DNA of 64,000 bases from Artemisia argyi (taxonomy: Eukaryota > Streptophyta > Magnoliopsida > Asterales > Asteraceae): NCBI GenBank assembly GCA_030686995.1, contig CM060708.1, forward strand, positions 180,657,115-180,721,114, given 5' to 3'. The position numbers and the translations under genes were made by a program. Each line of letters begins with the position of its first letter. Position 1 is the stretch's first letter. Under the pieces are notes generated by a model, which saw nothing but the letters and a program-made list of their open reading frames with translations, ran no database searches and was not told the origin of the DNA. Below are positions 53,368-64,000 of the stretch, one piece after another.

Positions 53368-55371
53368 CAAATATCCGACATTAAGGGAATAGACCCTCGA
53401 TTTTGTACTCATAAGATTCTTCTTGAGGATAATCACAAAGCTTCTGTTCAGCAACAACGACGGGTTAATCGACAAATCCATGAAGTGATCAAAAAGGAAG
53501 TTATTAAACTCCTTGACGCTGGAATGATTTATCCAATCTCGGATATTTCATGGGTTAGCCCGATTCATTGTGTGCCAAGGAAGGGTGGAATCACTGTTGT
53601 GAAGAATGACGATAATGAGCTTATACCGACTCGACTTGTGACCGGATGGAGAGTTTGTATCGACTATCGAAAGTTGAATGATGTGACACGTAAAGACCAT
53701 TTCCCGCTTCCTTTTATGGACCAGATGCTTGAACGTTTAGCGGGAAATGAGTTCTATTGTTTTCTGGATGGCTTTTCTGGGTACTTTCAAATTCCTATTG
53801 ATCCCCCGGATCAAGAAAAGACCACTTTTACTTGCCCGTATGGAACGTTTCCCTATCGTAGAAAGCCCTTTGGCTTATGTAATGCTCCAGGCACGTTTCA
53901 ACGGTGTATGATGGCCATTTTTTCGGATATGATTGAAAAAACCATGGAAGTGTTTATGGACGACTTCTCCGTCTATGGAGATTCTTTCGACTCTTGCCTT
54001 TCCCATTTAGAAAATATGCTAGTTCGGTGTGAAAACACTAATTTAGTTCTAAATTGGGAAAAGTGCCACTTCATGGTTAAAGAGGGAATAGTCCTCGGCC
54101 ATAAAATATCCAAATCTGGGATTGAGGTGGATCGGGCAAAAGTCGATGTTATTGCTAAATTACCACACCCGACTACCGTCAAAGGAATCCGAAGTTTCCT
54201 TTGTCATGTCGGCTTTTACCGACGTTTTATTCAAGATTTCTCCAAAATAGCCCGACCTCTGACTCACCTATTAGAAAAAGATGCTCCATTTAACTTCACG
54301 AATGAATGCGTCGATGCATTTAATGTTTTGAAGAAAAAGTTAACGGAGGCACCAATCTTAGTTGCCCCCGATTGGGACTTACCATTTGAGCTAATGTGTG
54401 ATGCAAGCGATTATGCCATTGGTGCAGTTCTGGGGCAACGTAAGAACAAGTATTTTCAATCTATACACTATGCAAGCAAGACCATGAATGACGCCCAACA
54501 TCACTACACAACCACCGAAAAGGAGATGTTACCGGTCGTCTATGCTTTTGAGAAATTTAGACCTTATTTGTTGCTTAAAAAGTGCATAGTGTATACGGAC
54601 CATTCAAACCTAAAGTACTTAATGGTGAAGCAAGACACTAAGCCACGTTTAATGCGGTGGGTTCTTTTGCTCCAAGAATTTGATGTCGAAATACGAGACA
54701 AGAAAGGAGCTGAGAATCTTGCTGCTGACCACCTTTCTAGACTTGAGAACCCCCATCAAAGTGTTCTCAAGAATAAGAAAATTACGGAAACATTTCCTCT
54801 TGAGACACTTGGGAGTGTGACCAAAATAGACCAAAGTACACCATGGTTCGCCGATTTTGCGAATTACCATGCGGGGAAATTCATTAGAAAAGGGATGTCG
54901 TCCCAGCAAAAGAAGAAATTCTTTAAAGATGTACAACATTATTTTTGGGACGACCCCTACTTGTTCAAAGTCTATGCGGATCAAGTGATCCGGCGGTGTG
55001 TTCACGGAACGGATGCCGTTGAAATACTTAAGGCATGTCATAGTGGACCCACGGGGGGACATCATGGTGCCAATTTCACCGCTAAGAAGGTTTTCGATTC
55101 CGGCTTTTATTGGCCGACGATATATCGGGATGCCCATGAATTGGTGAAAACATGTGATTCTTGCCAACGTCAAGGGAAAATCTCCCAAAAAGATGAAATG
55201 CCGCAAAATGCGATTCAAGTTTGTGAGATCTTCGACGTTTGGGGCATCGATTTCATGGGGCCATTCCCGTCGTCTAGGGGTAATAAATACATTCTCGTGG
55301 CCGTCGATTACTTATCAAAATGGGTTGAAGCGAAGGCGCTCCCCACCAATGACGCCCCGAGTAGTTGTTAA
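53368..55371 (+). pseudogene. pol: Element F reverse transcriptase, RNase H and integrase N-terminus
   Basis: It is in frame with the protease. RT begins at about 53485 with [40 protein letters not shown] and [13 protein letters not shown] include the first catalytic Asp. The active site is FMDD (Asp at 53959-53964), followed by [23 protein letters not shown] thumb sequence. RNase H is seen in [17 protein letters not shown] and [10 protein letters not shown]. The integrase HHCC zinc site follows ([10 protein letters not shown] ... CDSCQRQGK), then the first integrase Asp in [10 protein letters not shown] (55249-55251). The frame runs off at a run of four C (55355-55358), where the core continues one base out of frame. 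Confidence 0.92.
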
Positions 55372-56131
55372 GTTTTTAAAGAGTCTCTTTGCCCGATTTG
55401 GTGCACCTCGAGCCATCATAAGAGATCGTGGGACCCATTCTTGCAATGATCAATTTGCGAAAGTTATGCTAAAATATGGTGTCACACATCGTCTTTCCAC
55501 GACTTATCATCCACAAACGAGTGGTCAAGTTGAGGTCTCCAATCGTGGTTTAAAACATATACTTGAAAGGACAGTAGGAGAACACCGTGCCTCTTGGGCC
55601 GACAAATTAGAAGATGCATTATGGGCTTTCCGGACCGCTTACAAAACCCCAATTGGGTGTACACCATATAAGCTGGTTTACGGAAAAGCTTGTCTTTTGC
55701 CCGTTGAACTAGAGCACAAGGCCTACTGGGCCTTAAAACATGCCAACTTTGACTTGAAAACCGCGGGTGATCACAGAAAAATTCAATTGAATGAGTTAGT
55801 AGAACTCCGTGATCAAGCTTACGAGAATTCTTTGATTTATAAAGAGAAAACGAAAAGAATTCATGATGCCAAGATCAAAGACCGCGTTTTTAACGTTAGT
55901 GATCAAGTGCTACTTTTTAATTCTCGGTTAAAGATATTCTCGGGTAAGCTTAAAACCCGTTGGTCTGGACCATTCACAATAACCCAAGTTTTCCCTTATG
56001 GAACCATTGAGTTAGCTCAACAAGATGGTCCCAATTTTAAGGTGAATGATCACCGATTAAAATACTACTTTGGAGGGGATGTACCGACTATGGTAGTCCC
56101 GGATCTCCAAACTTTCCCCAAGGACAATTGA
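55359..56131 (+). pseudogene. pol: Element F integrase core and C-terminus
   Basis: After the shift at 55355-55358 the integrase continues: second Asp in RDRGTH (55424-55426) and Glu in SGQVEVSNR (55532-55534). There are 35 residues between them, the classic DD35E. The C-terminal part ([37 protein letters not shown]) is typical of Athila/Tat integrases. The frame stops at TGA 56129-56131. Codons before 55359 in this frame are shadow. Confidence 0.9.
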
Positions 56132-58203
56132 ATTCGGGGATCGAGTCAAGCTCATGTGACTCGGTGAACAAAATCAAGCGCTTCGTGGGTGGCAACCCAT
56201 GCTTATCCAATTTCATCTTCATATATTTCTATTTTCTAACACCTAATGTGAGGAGGGGGTGCCTCTTCTACTCTTGTGTTTCGTGGTTGTTTGTGATGAT
56301 TGCTCAGGATTGTCCATGATTTATGATGACTCTCGTGCTCGTTATCTCTTCACTTGGAGTCTCATTCATCAGTGCTACTTGGAAATCCTATATCCGTTAA
56401 ATCTTATCGACTAACGTTTTCTTTGGCATAATTAATAAACGGCCTAGAATTTTGTTAGAATTACCTTAACCCATCAAACATTGAGGACAATGTTTCGTTC
56501 TAGTCGGGGGGAGGGTGAATCTTCGATTCGATTTTGACCTTGCATTTTTCACATGTCGTGAACTCTCGCAACTCCGTTTTTCCACCAAAAATAAATTGAA
56601 AAATTTCCAAAATTTTGATGAAAAAGTCATGAAAAAGCATAAAAAAAATAATAAAAAAAAAAAGAGAAAAAGTTGAAAAAGTTGTGCAAAAATATAATAA
56701 AGTTTGAATAAGTGTTTTGACACCTTGTTGACTTTCTTGCTGGCGAGAGTAGGAATAAATATTTTGACTTGACCGGGCGTGTTGAGCCCTAGCTTGTTCC
56801 CTTAACCAATGATGATCACATAAGCTTGTGCTAGTCTTGTACACCAGGAGCTATAAAATGCGAATTCTTTCTTAAGAATCTACAAGTTCCCGTACTTGAC
56901 TTTATACATGCGCAGCTTAAAAGCTTTCGCTAGTCTTTTACATCAGGAGCTAGAAAATGCGAATTCTTCTTCTAGAATTTGCAAGTTTCCGTAACTGACT
57001 TTATATATGCGTGGCTGATTATCAGCTAAGTATTCGCGGGTTTCATTATTTGGAATCTTAAATTGCGAAGAGCGAGAAATGATAGAGTTTATGTAGAAGT
57101 TAGATGCTAAACGTGGAGTAGTGGTTCTCTTTAGAGCTCATGAGAGGTACTTGTGGCTTTTTACTCCCATCAGAAACGTCACCCATATATAATAGATGTT
57201 CTAGGTTAATTAGTCGTATTTCGGTTTGAATAATATTTAGTTCTTTGTTTTCTTAAGAGAATTTTTGCTTTAGAAGTTGGGTACATATCAAGGAACATAA
57301 AAAATAAGAGCAAAAAGTGAAAAAGTCAAAAATCAAAAGTTGATTATCTATGAGGTTTTGGAGCTACCCGATAAGCTTCCATTGATGTTGAGAAAAAAGT
57401 CAAGAATAGAAAAAATGAAAAGTAAGAAAAAAAGTGAGAAAAAAAAAATGAAAGTTTAAGTATTGTTGAATAAGAGCTATGTATGTATCAATAAGTTGTT
57501 GGCGCGTGAGGTGCATGTGGTAAGTGATTAGTAATCAGTCACATGAGGTGCACGTGATCGTACTCCGCAACTTATATCCTTGATATTGTATGTACCCCTA
57601 ATTCCTTGATGTGGACCGAATTTCTATTGCAGTGGTTCTTAAGAGAAAATGAATAACTACTTATCGTTTTAACTTAGGTATCACTATCGGACTTAAAAAT
57701 TATCGAAACGAGAAAATATGAAGCAATTCATTTCTCAACAAAATAAAATATTGAGATACAAAACCTAGGAAATGGGAGTAAGAAGTTTCCACAAGTAACT
57801 GTTATGAGTAGTGTTAGCATCTAATTTGTAGATAAGCTGTGATCTCGTTTGTACGCTTAGTTTGGGGACTCGTGAAAAATCAAGGATGACGATTTTTATC
57901 CGTATGGTCGCTTCTTAAATAAAAGTGTTTCTACCTGTTGACCCTAATAATTATTGCAAAATAATGAAAGTTCAACATACCGTCACAAGTGTGAAGTATG
58001 GAAAAATACAAAAATAGAAAGTATAAGTGGAATTAAGGTATAAAAGGAAAATTTTGGAAAACGGAGCGTTTTCGGAAATAAATGATTTTGTAATCTCTTT
58101 TGAACCTCCTTGCTACTTTTCAAAGTTAGTAGAAAGAGTATCAAAATTATTTATCCCAAAAGCGTGAATTGATCACATTGCGTGAGGACACGGCAATACT
58201 TTA
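56132..58203 (+). mobile_element. Element F 3' untranslated zone
   Basis: These 2.1 kb contain no gene. Features are a tandem duplication (56820-57017), A-rich DNA (56640-56700, 57420-57450) and a final 600 bp shared with element A1. The string CGTGAGGACACGGCAATAC precedes the purine tract, as in A1. Confidence 0.7.
56820..57017. repeat. Tandem duplication of about 99 bp
   Basis: Two units, 56820-56918 and 56919-57017, share CTAGTCTT, CAGGAGCTA, AAAATGCGAATTCTT and CTGACTTTATA-like strings in the same order, at roughly 80% identity by eye. Confidence 0.65.
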
Positions 58204-58216
58204 GTCGGGGGGATTT
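58204..58216 (+). other. Polypurine tract of element F
   Basis: GTCGGGGGGATTT directly precedes the 3' LTR. Confidence 0.8.
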
Positions 58217-61200
58217 TGGTGAGTACTTATTCACTCACTATTATATGGCCAAAAACCGACCCAAAACGACTATTTGAGCTAACAAATGCCAAGAAAACAA
58301 GTGTTTTTATGTTGTGAATGTGCAGGAACGGATTTATCAATAAAAAACGAAAATCACACGAATATCGAAAAAAAGGGCACGAGAGTAGAAGACGGTCAAA
58401 AAGTCAAAGCCAGGGATCCAAAAGTCAGTTTCAGTCCTTCATCTATTCAGACTTGGCAAGTTTAGTCCCTGAAATATATTTTGAAGAAATTACCATTTAG
58501 CCCTTGGAATTTCAGAAGTTACACATATGGTCCTTGTATATTTTTACCAAAATTCTGAGAATATAATACAAGTTTGGTCCTTGATGTTTCTAGCCCAATG
58601 TCTAAATCCAAGTGCACCAATAATATTTCTAAGGCCCAAACCTCACCTTTTTGACCCGAGCCCATTTTTTTTACCCTCGGTCAAATGAGGTCAATACACT
58701 ATTAATAAAATCAAACGCGCCTTTTATTTTCCCCATTTCCCAAACCCAGAAACCCCCAATTATGAACCCTAATTGCTCAAGTGATCAAATTGGCTCGAAC
58801 CACACCACACCACACAAATTAACCAATGATTTTCTAATCATTAGAGTTTCTAGAAACCCTCACGTGCTCAATCATGTGTCAGAGAGAGAGTACTAGATAC
58901 GAAGTGGACACCTGGCTGATAACGATTGGATGAGTTGTGTCATTCGCTTGCCTTGGATCCTGTTGACAAGTCAGAGAAAGGATATACACACAAATTGGGA
59001 TAGATGGAGCAATATTACTGGTCAGGCCACGTTTCATGATCTAATCCAAGGGCTGTGGTTGATGTGAAGAAGCACATTCTAATCTAAGGGTTGAGATGAG
59101 ATAAAAGAAGCACAAAGAGGTGTGAGGATCGCCAGCTTGGCAATCAGACCCAACCCCTTCTCCTCATCTATAAATAGGGTAGCATTTTGGCTTAATGAGA
59201 GTGTAGTTTTTTAGTGTAATATTACTCTGTCAAAATGTACTCAGCTTATGTAATCTAGTTTAGTAGTTGTAATTTTTCTTTTGAATTTTAATAAAAGTTT
59301 TAATTTCTTTTAACATCAGCTTATTTTTCATCTTATTATAGCCTATTCTGTTTTAAATTCTTATATAATTTGCTTATATTAGTTTTATTCAGCTTATTCT
59401 CTTCTTTACTTATATCTTATCTTTAGAAACATTTGCATAAAAATTAAGAAAAAAAAATCAGAACAATAAAAAAATAAAAAAATAATATCATAACTACTAA
59501 TACAGCTTATCATAGAGCTTATTTTACAGCTTTTATAAACTTCACTTTAGCTTCTTAGCTATTTGTGAAGTTATTTGAGTCTGAGTTGTATTAGACAAGA
59601 TCAGAAGCTATTTAGATCATTGTTGCTGAGGTGTTGATAGCTGATACAGAATTGAGGAGAAATCAGCCTATCATAAAGATAGGCTTGCTTAGTGAGCCCC
59701 CTCTGTTCCTGCTGAGGGGGAATTACTCGGTAAACTCTTGAATTTAATATTCTTTTGGAATTTCTGTTTTGAATTTTAGTAACTGAGTTAGCATATATAG
59801 TGTAGATTAGCTTTTGTTTGAGCACTGTTCCATTGAATTTTTAGTAGAGTAATTGTAATTTTGTGATTTGTTAGTAGTATAAGCTTGATTGAATCTGTGT
59901 TTAGATTGTTGATCTAATTTCTGAGTAGCTTATAGATTTGTATAAGTTTGTTGATCTAGTAGTAGAAGCAATTGAGTTTGAATTTGAATTTCAACTTTCT
60001 AGATTCATCTGTCATATCTGTGGAGATTGAGTTGTTAATGATCTGTCATAAAATTGGATCTAAAACTACTGTGGAAGTGATACAATGGAGGGTTGAGTTT
60101 CATTTAATAAGTTGAGACTTAAATTGTAAATCCAGAAGGTGTTTCAGTTGACTGTTGAATGTAGTTGGATTGAAACTGTGTTGATACAGAAGTGTTTGGA
60201 ATTGCTAGTTGCTGTGTATTGAAGTTGTTGTTTAGTTGATTTTAAGTTACATCTAGCTTTAATTAGAGTAGATATAGATTTATAAATCAATAAAACAGTA
60301 GTTAAGTTAGCATTCAGTCAAAACATTTTTAGGACTGTTTCAAAGGCTGCTGATCTAAGAGCAGTTTAGTCTATCAAAATAGTTTGTAGGTATGATTTTC
60401 TTGTAGATTTGTAGTCTCAGTAGTATAGGTAAATGTTTGCTTCCATTTACTTGTATTTTGGAACTTGGTAGAAGTGCTTATTGCCCCTGTTTTTAAGCCT
60501 AGTTGAGACAGTTGACTGTTTGATCTGTATAGGCCTGCTATTACTTCTCTAAGCTTATATTTGATCTAAATTGGCTTATTTGAGTTTATGTGGAGACTTG
60601 TTAGAGTTGTTATTAAAAGTTTTGTTTCTGGGATTGTTATTTCTAGTTGTACTGCTTATTCACTTTGAGCTTATCTTGAGCTTTTTGCCTTATTTCTTCT
60701 TATCTGTGGTACTCTGAGTGGTTTCTTGGTCATAAATTTGTCTTATATGAGCTTATTTTAGCATTTCATATTTGAGTTCTTAGTCTCATTCAGTTTGGAT
60801 CTCAAGTGCTTAATTTTAAGCACTTGAGATAAGCAGTTTTCTTTAAATAAGCAGTTCCCATTTTCATTTTTATTTCAAAATTTTTATTCAAGTTTTTTTA
60901 ATTATTTTAGATTTTCTGGAATTTTTCCAGATGTTTCCAAAGCTTTTTACTATTTTTCTTATTTTATTTAGATTTTTATTCAATTTTTAAATAGTTTTAA
61001 ATAGCAAAAATCAATAAAAATTTAGAAAAAGTTCTGAAAAATACAAAAATAATTTTATAATTTCTTTTATAATATTTTAGAATTTTTAGAATTTAATTTT
61101 CATTTTTCCAAGTTATTTTTCTATTTTTCCTTATTTTTAATTCATTTTTAATTCGAAAAATAGAAAATAAATTCTAGAAAATAAATAAAAAGTCTAAAAA

Positions 61201-61566
61201 ATATTTTTCTTTTTCTTAAAATTCTTTTTATTAGTTTTAAATTTTTAGAAATTATTTCCAAGTTCGTAGGATATTTTTTTCGATATAAGTTACGTTTTAA
61301 ATTTTACGATTGCGTTTCCGTTTTTACGTTTTTCATTTCGGTTCATAATTAGCTTGTAATCTTTGCACATTTCATACTTGTTTGTGAATACGTGAACTAT
61401 TTGATTGTTATTTTTCACTTTCTCACTTTTCAACTCACGATTTCACGAATCGATATTCTCGATTCCATTCGCCTTCGTTTGGGAAAACGACTCGGGTGAT
61501 CCGTATTTTACGCGGATCACTTCGATACTATACTATAATTATTATTATTGGTTTTCACACGAATCA
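58217..61566 (+). mobile_element. Element F, 3' LTR
   Basis: This 3350-bp LTR parallels 46552-49870. About 41 bp near 61337-61377 are absent from the 5' LTR. The two borders carry TTTCAT repeats, which fits a deletion between short repeats in the 5' copy. Confidence 0.9.
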
Positions 61567-61943
61567 GGTTGGTGGTTTGTTCCTCTTCTCTTCTGCCCTC
61601 TTGGCTGCAAAGAACTTCCTTTTCTTTTCAAAGAATTCCATAAGTAATTTTACCTTCTCAGCCTTAGACAGCCCTTCTCTTTCTTCATGCTGCAATCTTT
61701 GAGCCAATTCCCAGTCAGGATCACACTTAGCTTGTAAATCTACCCATTCATTTATGAATGTAATGTTCTTGGCTTCCTTATCAGCTGCAACTCTTTCCTT
61801 CTCTGCTATCAATCCATCCTCTTCCTCAAACTCTGCTTGCAATCTTCTTGCTTCTTCTTCATCTAGCAAGAGTTGCTCTTTCTTAGACAAAGGTTCAATC
61901 AAAATCCCCTTGCCCTTATCTGTTGATGGTTGTGAAAATTGTT

Positions 61944-62002
<59 letters not shown>

Positions 62003-62616
62003 GGTTCTTTAATTACAACTCATTTTGCCTTAGGTCTTGTGCTCTTTAGTTCTTTGAGTTCTTGAGCCACTGTGATCTCTTCAATAGTTGTTGTAGTTGT
62101 AGTAGCAGTAGTAACATCTTCATCAGCAGTACTAACTTCAACTTCAATACTGACAGTAGTAACTTCCTTATCACCAACAGCTTCAATTTGAGTAGTATTA
62201 ACATCGACAGTTTCAACCATTAGCTTAGCAACCTCAACCACTTTATCAACATTAATCCCATTAGTACCAACTTCTTCAACTTGCTCTTCAATAGTTTCAA
62301 CAACATTTTCCTCTACCTCAAAGTAATTTCCTTCATTAACCATCTGCTCAACCTCATCCTCCCTTGAAGCCTTGTCCTCATTCCTCCCCTGTTTGGGAGC
62401 ATCCTCCCCATAACTTTGTACATTATTCTCTGAGGACTCCACCCTGGCATTTTTACCCACTTTGAATAAACATTTAAGTCTGTGAGTTCTTGACCTTTTA
62501 CCAACTTTTAGCATCTTCACCATCTTCTTCAAATGAATAATCTCCTTCTGTTGTGAAGAGGTGACAGTCTTTAGATCAAGAACTTCCTGTTGAAGTTTGG
62601 TACATAAAAACATCAT
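61567..62616 (-). pseudogene. Copia element E, extra 3' ORF, proximal part
   Basis: Minus-strand frames 62616-62020 and 61902-61567. The first has LKTVTSSQQKEIIHLKKMVK (coiled-coil) and KRSRTHRLKCLFKVG, then a long acidic, Val/Thr-rich linker. A (GTT)n microsatellite interrupts. The second has EEEARRLQAEFEEEDGL, DWELAQRLQHEEREGLS and FFEKKRKFFAAKRAEEKRNK, ending at the F insertion. These are recognisable parts of the extra C-terminal region after RNase H in an Asteraceae copia family. Pol should lie right of 62633, beyond the newly inserted element G. Confidence 0.75.
61945..62005. repeat. (GTT)n microsatellite
   Basis: About twenty GTT units lie within the copia E coding region, reading as a run of Asn codons on the minus strand. 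Confidence 0.9.
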
Positions 62617-62633
62617 GTTGGCATGAATATTAC

Positions 62634-64000
62634 TGATGAGGCGAAAAATGATCCGTTTTTAGGGGGTCATTTAAGCCCGAATCCGAATTTATTTGATCAA
62701 ATATTGCCCTAAATCGTTCCTTTTGTGATTTTAGGTGTTTGGAGAGTGAATTCTGGAAAAGAGGCTATTTTGGACGTTTTTGGAGCATAAAGTAAAGAAA
62801 ACGACAAAGTACCAAAAATCCAAGCTGGAAATACAAGGTGACGGCGTCAAGGGTTTGCTCTTGACGGCGTCAGACATGAAGAATAATTTACCGTAGCTGG
62901 TGACGGCGTCAGATGGAGTTATGACGGCGTCAAAGTGGCCAAGATTAATTTACCGAAGGTGGTGACGGCGTCACATAGGCCGTCACGATTGGATCTAGGG
63001 CGTCCGAGGAAGTGTATGGCGGCGAGTTGACGGCGTCAGATTTTACTCTTGACGCCGTCAGGAGGATTTTCCTATATATAGTTTTCTAGTTTTTTCATAA
63101 AAAAGATGAGAAGTTTTGGTGAAACCCTAAAGACGATTTTGGTGCCTCTTTTACAGGTTTTTCAAGGGTTCCAAACCCTTGAGACCTTGCATTGTAATTG
63201 AGATAAGTATACTCTTAATTCAATCAATATGTCTATGTGTTGGTTGTTTATCTTTTGTTCTTATCTTAATTCTACTATGCTAGGCTAGATCTCTCTTGTG
63301 TTTGCTTAGATCTAATGAAACCTAGATGTTGATTATGTGTTGATTACTTGTCTATTCTTGTTTTGAATGAATGATTTTATATGTTAGGCATAAGAAAACT
63401 GGCAGATCTCCAAATGGTAACATGCTTGAACGTCTTAAGAAACATGAACCGAGGCGTACTAGGTCTTTATTGGTTGTATTTAATGCATGAGCCACTGTTT
63501 ACAATCCCTATAGTTGTGCTGGGTCATGGTGTAGGAGGAGATAAGAGCTCATAGAGTTGGGGAGTTATGTATGCCACTCCACGAATGGTATTAAGGAATA
63601 CAACCCGTCATTCATACAAGTGTAACAAGTAATTGACATGTAAAAGATATCTAGGGAGTAATGAAGTCTAAGTAAACACAATTTCTCCAATTACTGCTCA
63701 CAACCTTAGTTTAATTAGTTTAATTTTATTTTTATTGTTTTATTTTGATTGCATCTTAGCTTTGGGTTAGTTGATTAGCAACTAATTCCGCCCACTCTTT
63801 CAAAACCCGAGATTTTAATTGCTTTCATAAAAATATAAAAATACAAAAATAATCATCTTTCATCTCTAGAACTTTTAATTAGGTTTTCTAATCCTAGCGA
63901 CACTATTCCTAAGCTGAACGATCAATCCCCCGGTACTTGTCACTATACTATACTACAACGATCAGGTACACTGCCTGGTGGGGGTTGTAAGCCTCGCGAG
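62634..64000 (+). mobile_element. Element G, 5' LTR of a D-family element (runs out of window)
   Basis: It starts TGATGAGGCGAAAAATGATC and aligns over its whole length with the D LTRs. It reaches the penultimate block (CTGCCTGGTGGGGGTTGTAA) at the window edge, so the LTR should end within about 30-45 bp beyond. Seven TGACGGCGTCA motifs (62839-63060) precede a TATA box at 63073-63080. The 5 bp before it are ATTAC, the expected target duplication. It keeps the segment of about 54 bp that D's 3' LTR has lost. Confidence 0.85.
62839..63060. promoter_or_regulatory. Array of seven TGACGGCGTCA motifs in the G LTR
   Basis: The 11-mer starts at 62839, 62862, 62901, 62922, 62963 and 63028, with the reverse complement at 63050-63060. 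Spacing differs from D, but the last pair (forward, then reverse, then TATA) is conserved. Confidence 0.65.

Larger units (their letters stand above)
46552..61566 (+). mobile_element. Element F: full-length gypsy (Athila/Tat-type) retrotransposon
   Basis: This 15,015-bp element has a perfect GGTTG target duplication, LTRs of 3319 and 3350 bp, a primer-binding site, gag, protease, RT, RNase H and integrase, a 2-kb 3' untranslated zone and a purine tract. It splits copia element E between the codons of NKPPT and KA. The LTRs differ by scattered substitutions and one gap of about 41 bp, so it is older than C. Frame breaks in gag/pro, protease/RT and integrase make it inactive. Confidence 0.95.

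Noticed and set aside
61754..62065. Plus-strand frame with a poly-Val run
   Set aside because: It is the opposite strand of the copia E coding region and the (GTT)n microsatellite.

Overview
This window is from a flowering-plant nuclear genome. It is AT-rich, has split genes, and consists mostly of nested LTR retrotransposons. The extra 3' reading frame of the copia element, the copia gag and integrase types and the Athila/Tat-like gag-pol all resemble families I know from daisy-family (Asteraceae) genomes. That placement is recalled family knowledge and was not tested by a search. I saw no rRNA gene, complete tRNA gene or CRISPR array.

Left part (1-27355) is one nest. A minus-strand copia element (B; 5' LTR 26818-27355, interior running left) was split at 17627/25778 by a young plus-strand copia element (C, 17628-25777, TSD CTTAG). 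C has two 789-bp LTRs that read identical and one open 1354-codon gag-pol. B was also cut at 14465/14466 by the 3' end of a plus-strand gypsy element (A1), whose interior and 3' LTR fill about 2172-14465. A1's LTR was in turn split by element D (4719-12651, TSD GCAGG), which carries gag and protease but no polymerase. At the far left (1-2171) lie minus-strand copia LTRs and a 3' end (X).

Middle part (27356-40181) is the least TE-dense. It holds a Stowaway MITE stump, a decayed Mutator-type transposase gene, a full Stowaway MITE, a Helitron-like 3' end, and the only clearly intact host gene: a four-coding-exon mitochondrial-type glycine-rich RNA-binding protein (32912-33715). To its right are a 5'-truncated retroposed reverse-transcriptase C-terminus with an A-rich tail, a perfect-looking fold-back element inside a (TA)n microsatellite, a SINE-like sequence and a fragment of copia gag.

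Right part (40182-64000) is a second nest in minus-strand copia sequence (E/H, sharing an LTR at 44855-45626). It holds a 4.5-kb solo LTR (40182-44717, TSD CCAGG) that itself contains a roughly 1-kb Mutator-like non-autonomous transposon packed with GCGAGG repeats. It also holds a 15-kb gypsy element F (46552-61566, TSD GGTTG) with gag, protease, RT, RNase H and integrase but several breaks, and at the right edge the 5' LTR of a third D-family element (G, from 62634).

The most unusual signals are regulatory. D-family LTRs carry arrays of the 11-mer TGACGGCGTCA just upstream of the TATA box. A1's LTR carries ten W-box cores in about 90 bp, several G-boxes, perfect palindromes and a tRNA-like segment.
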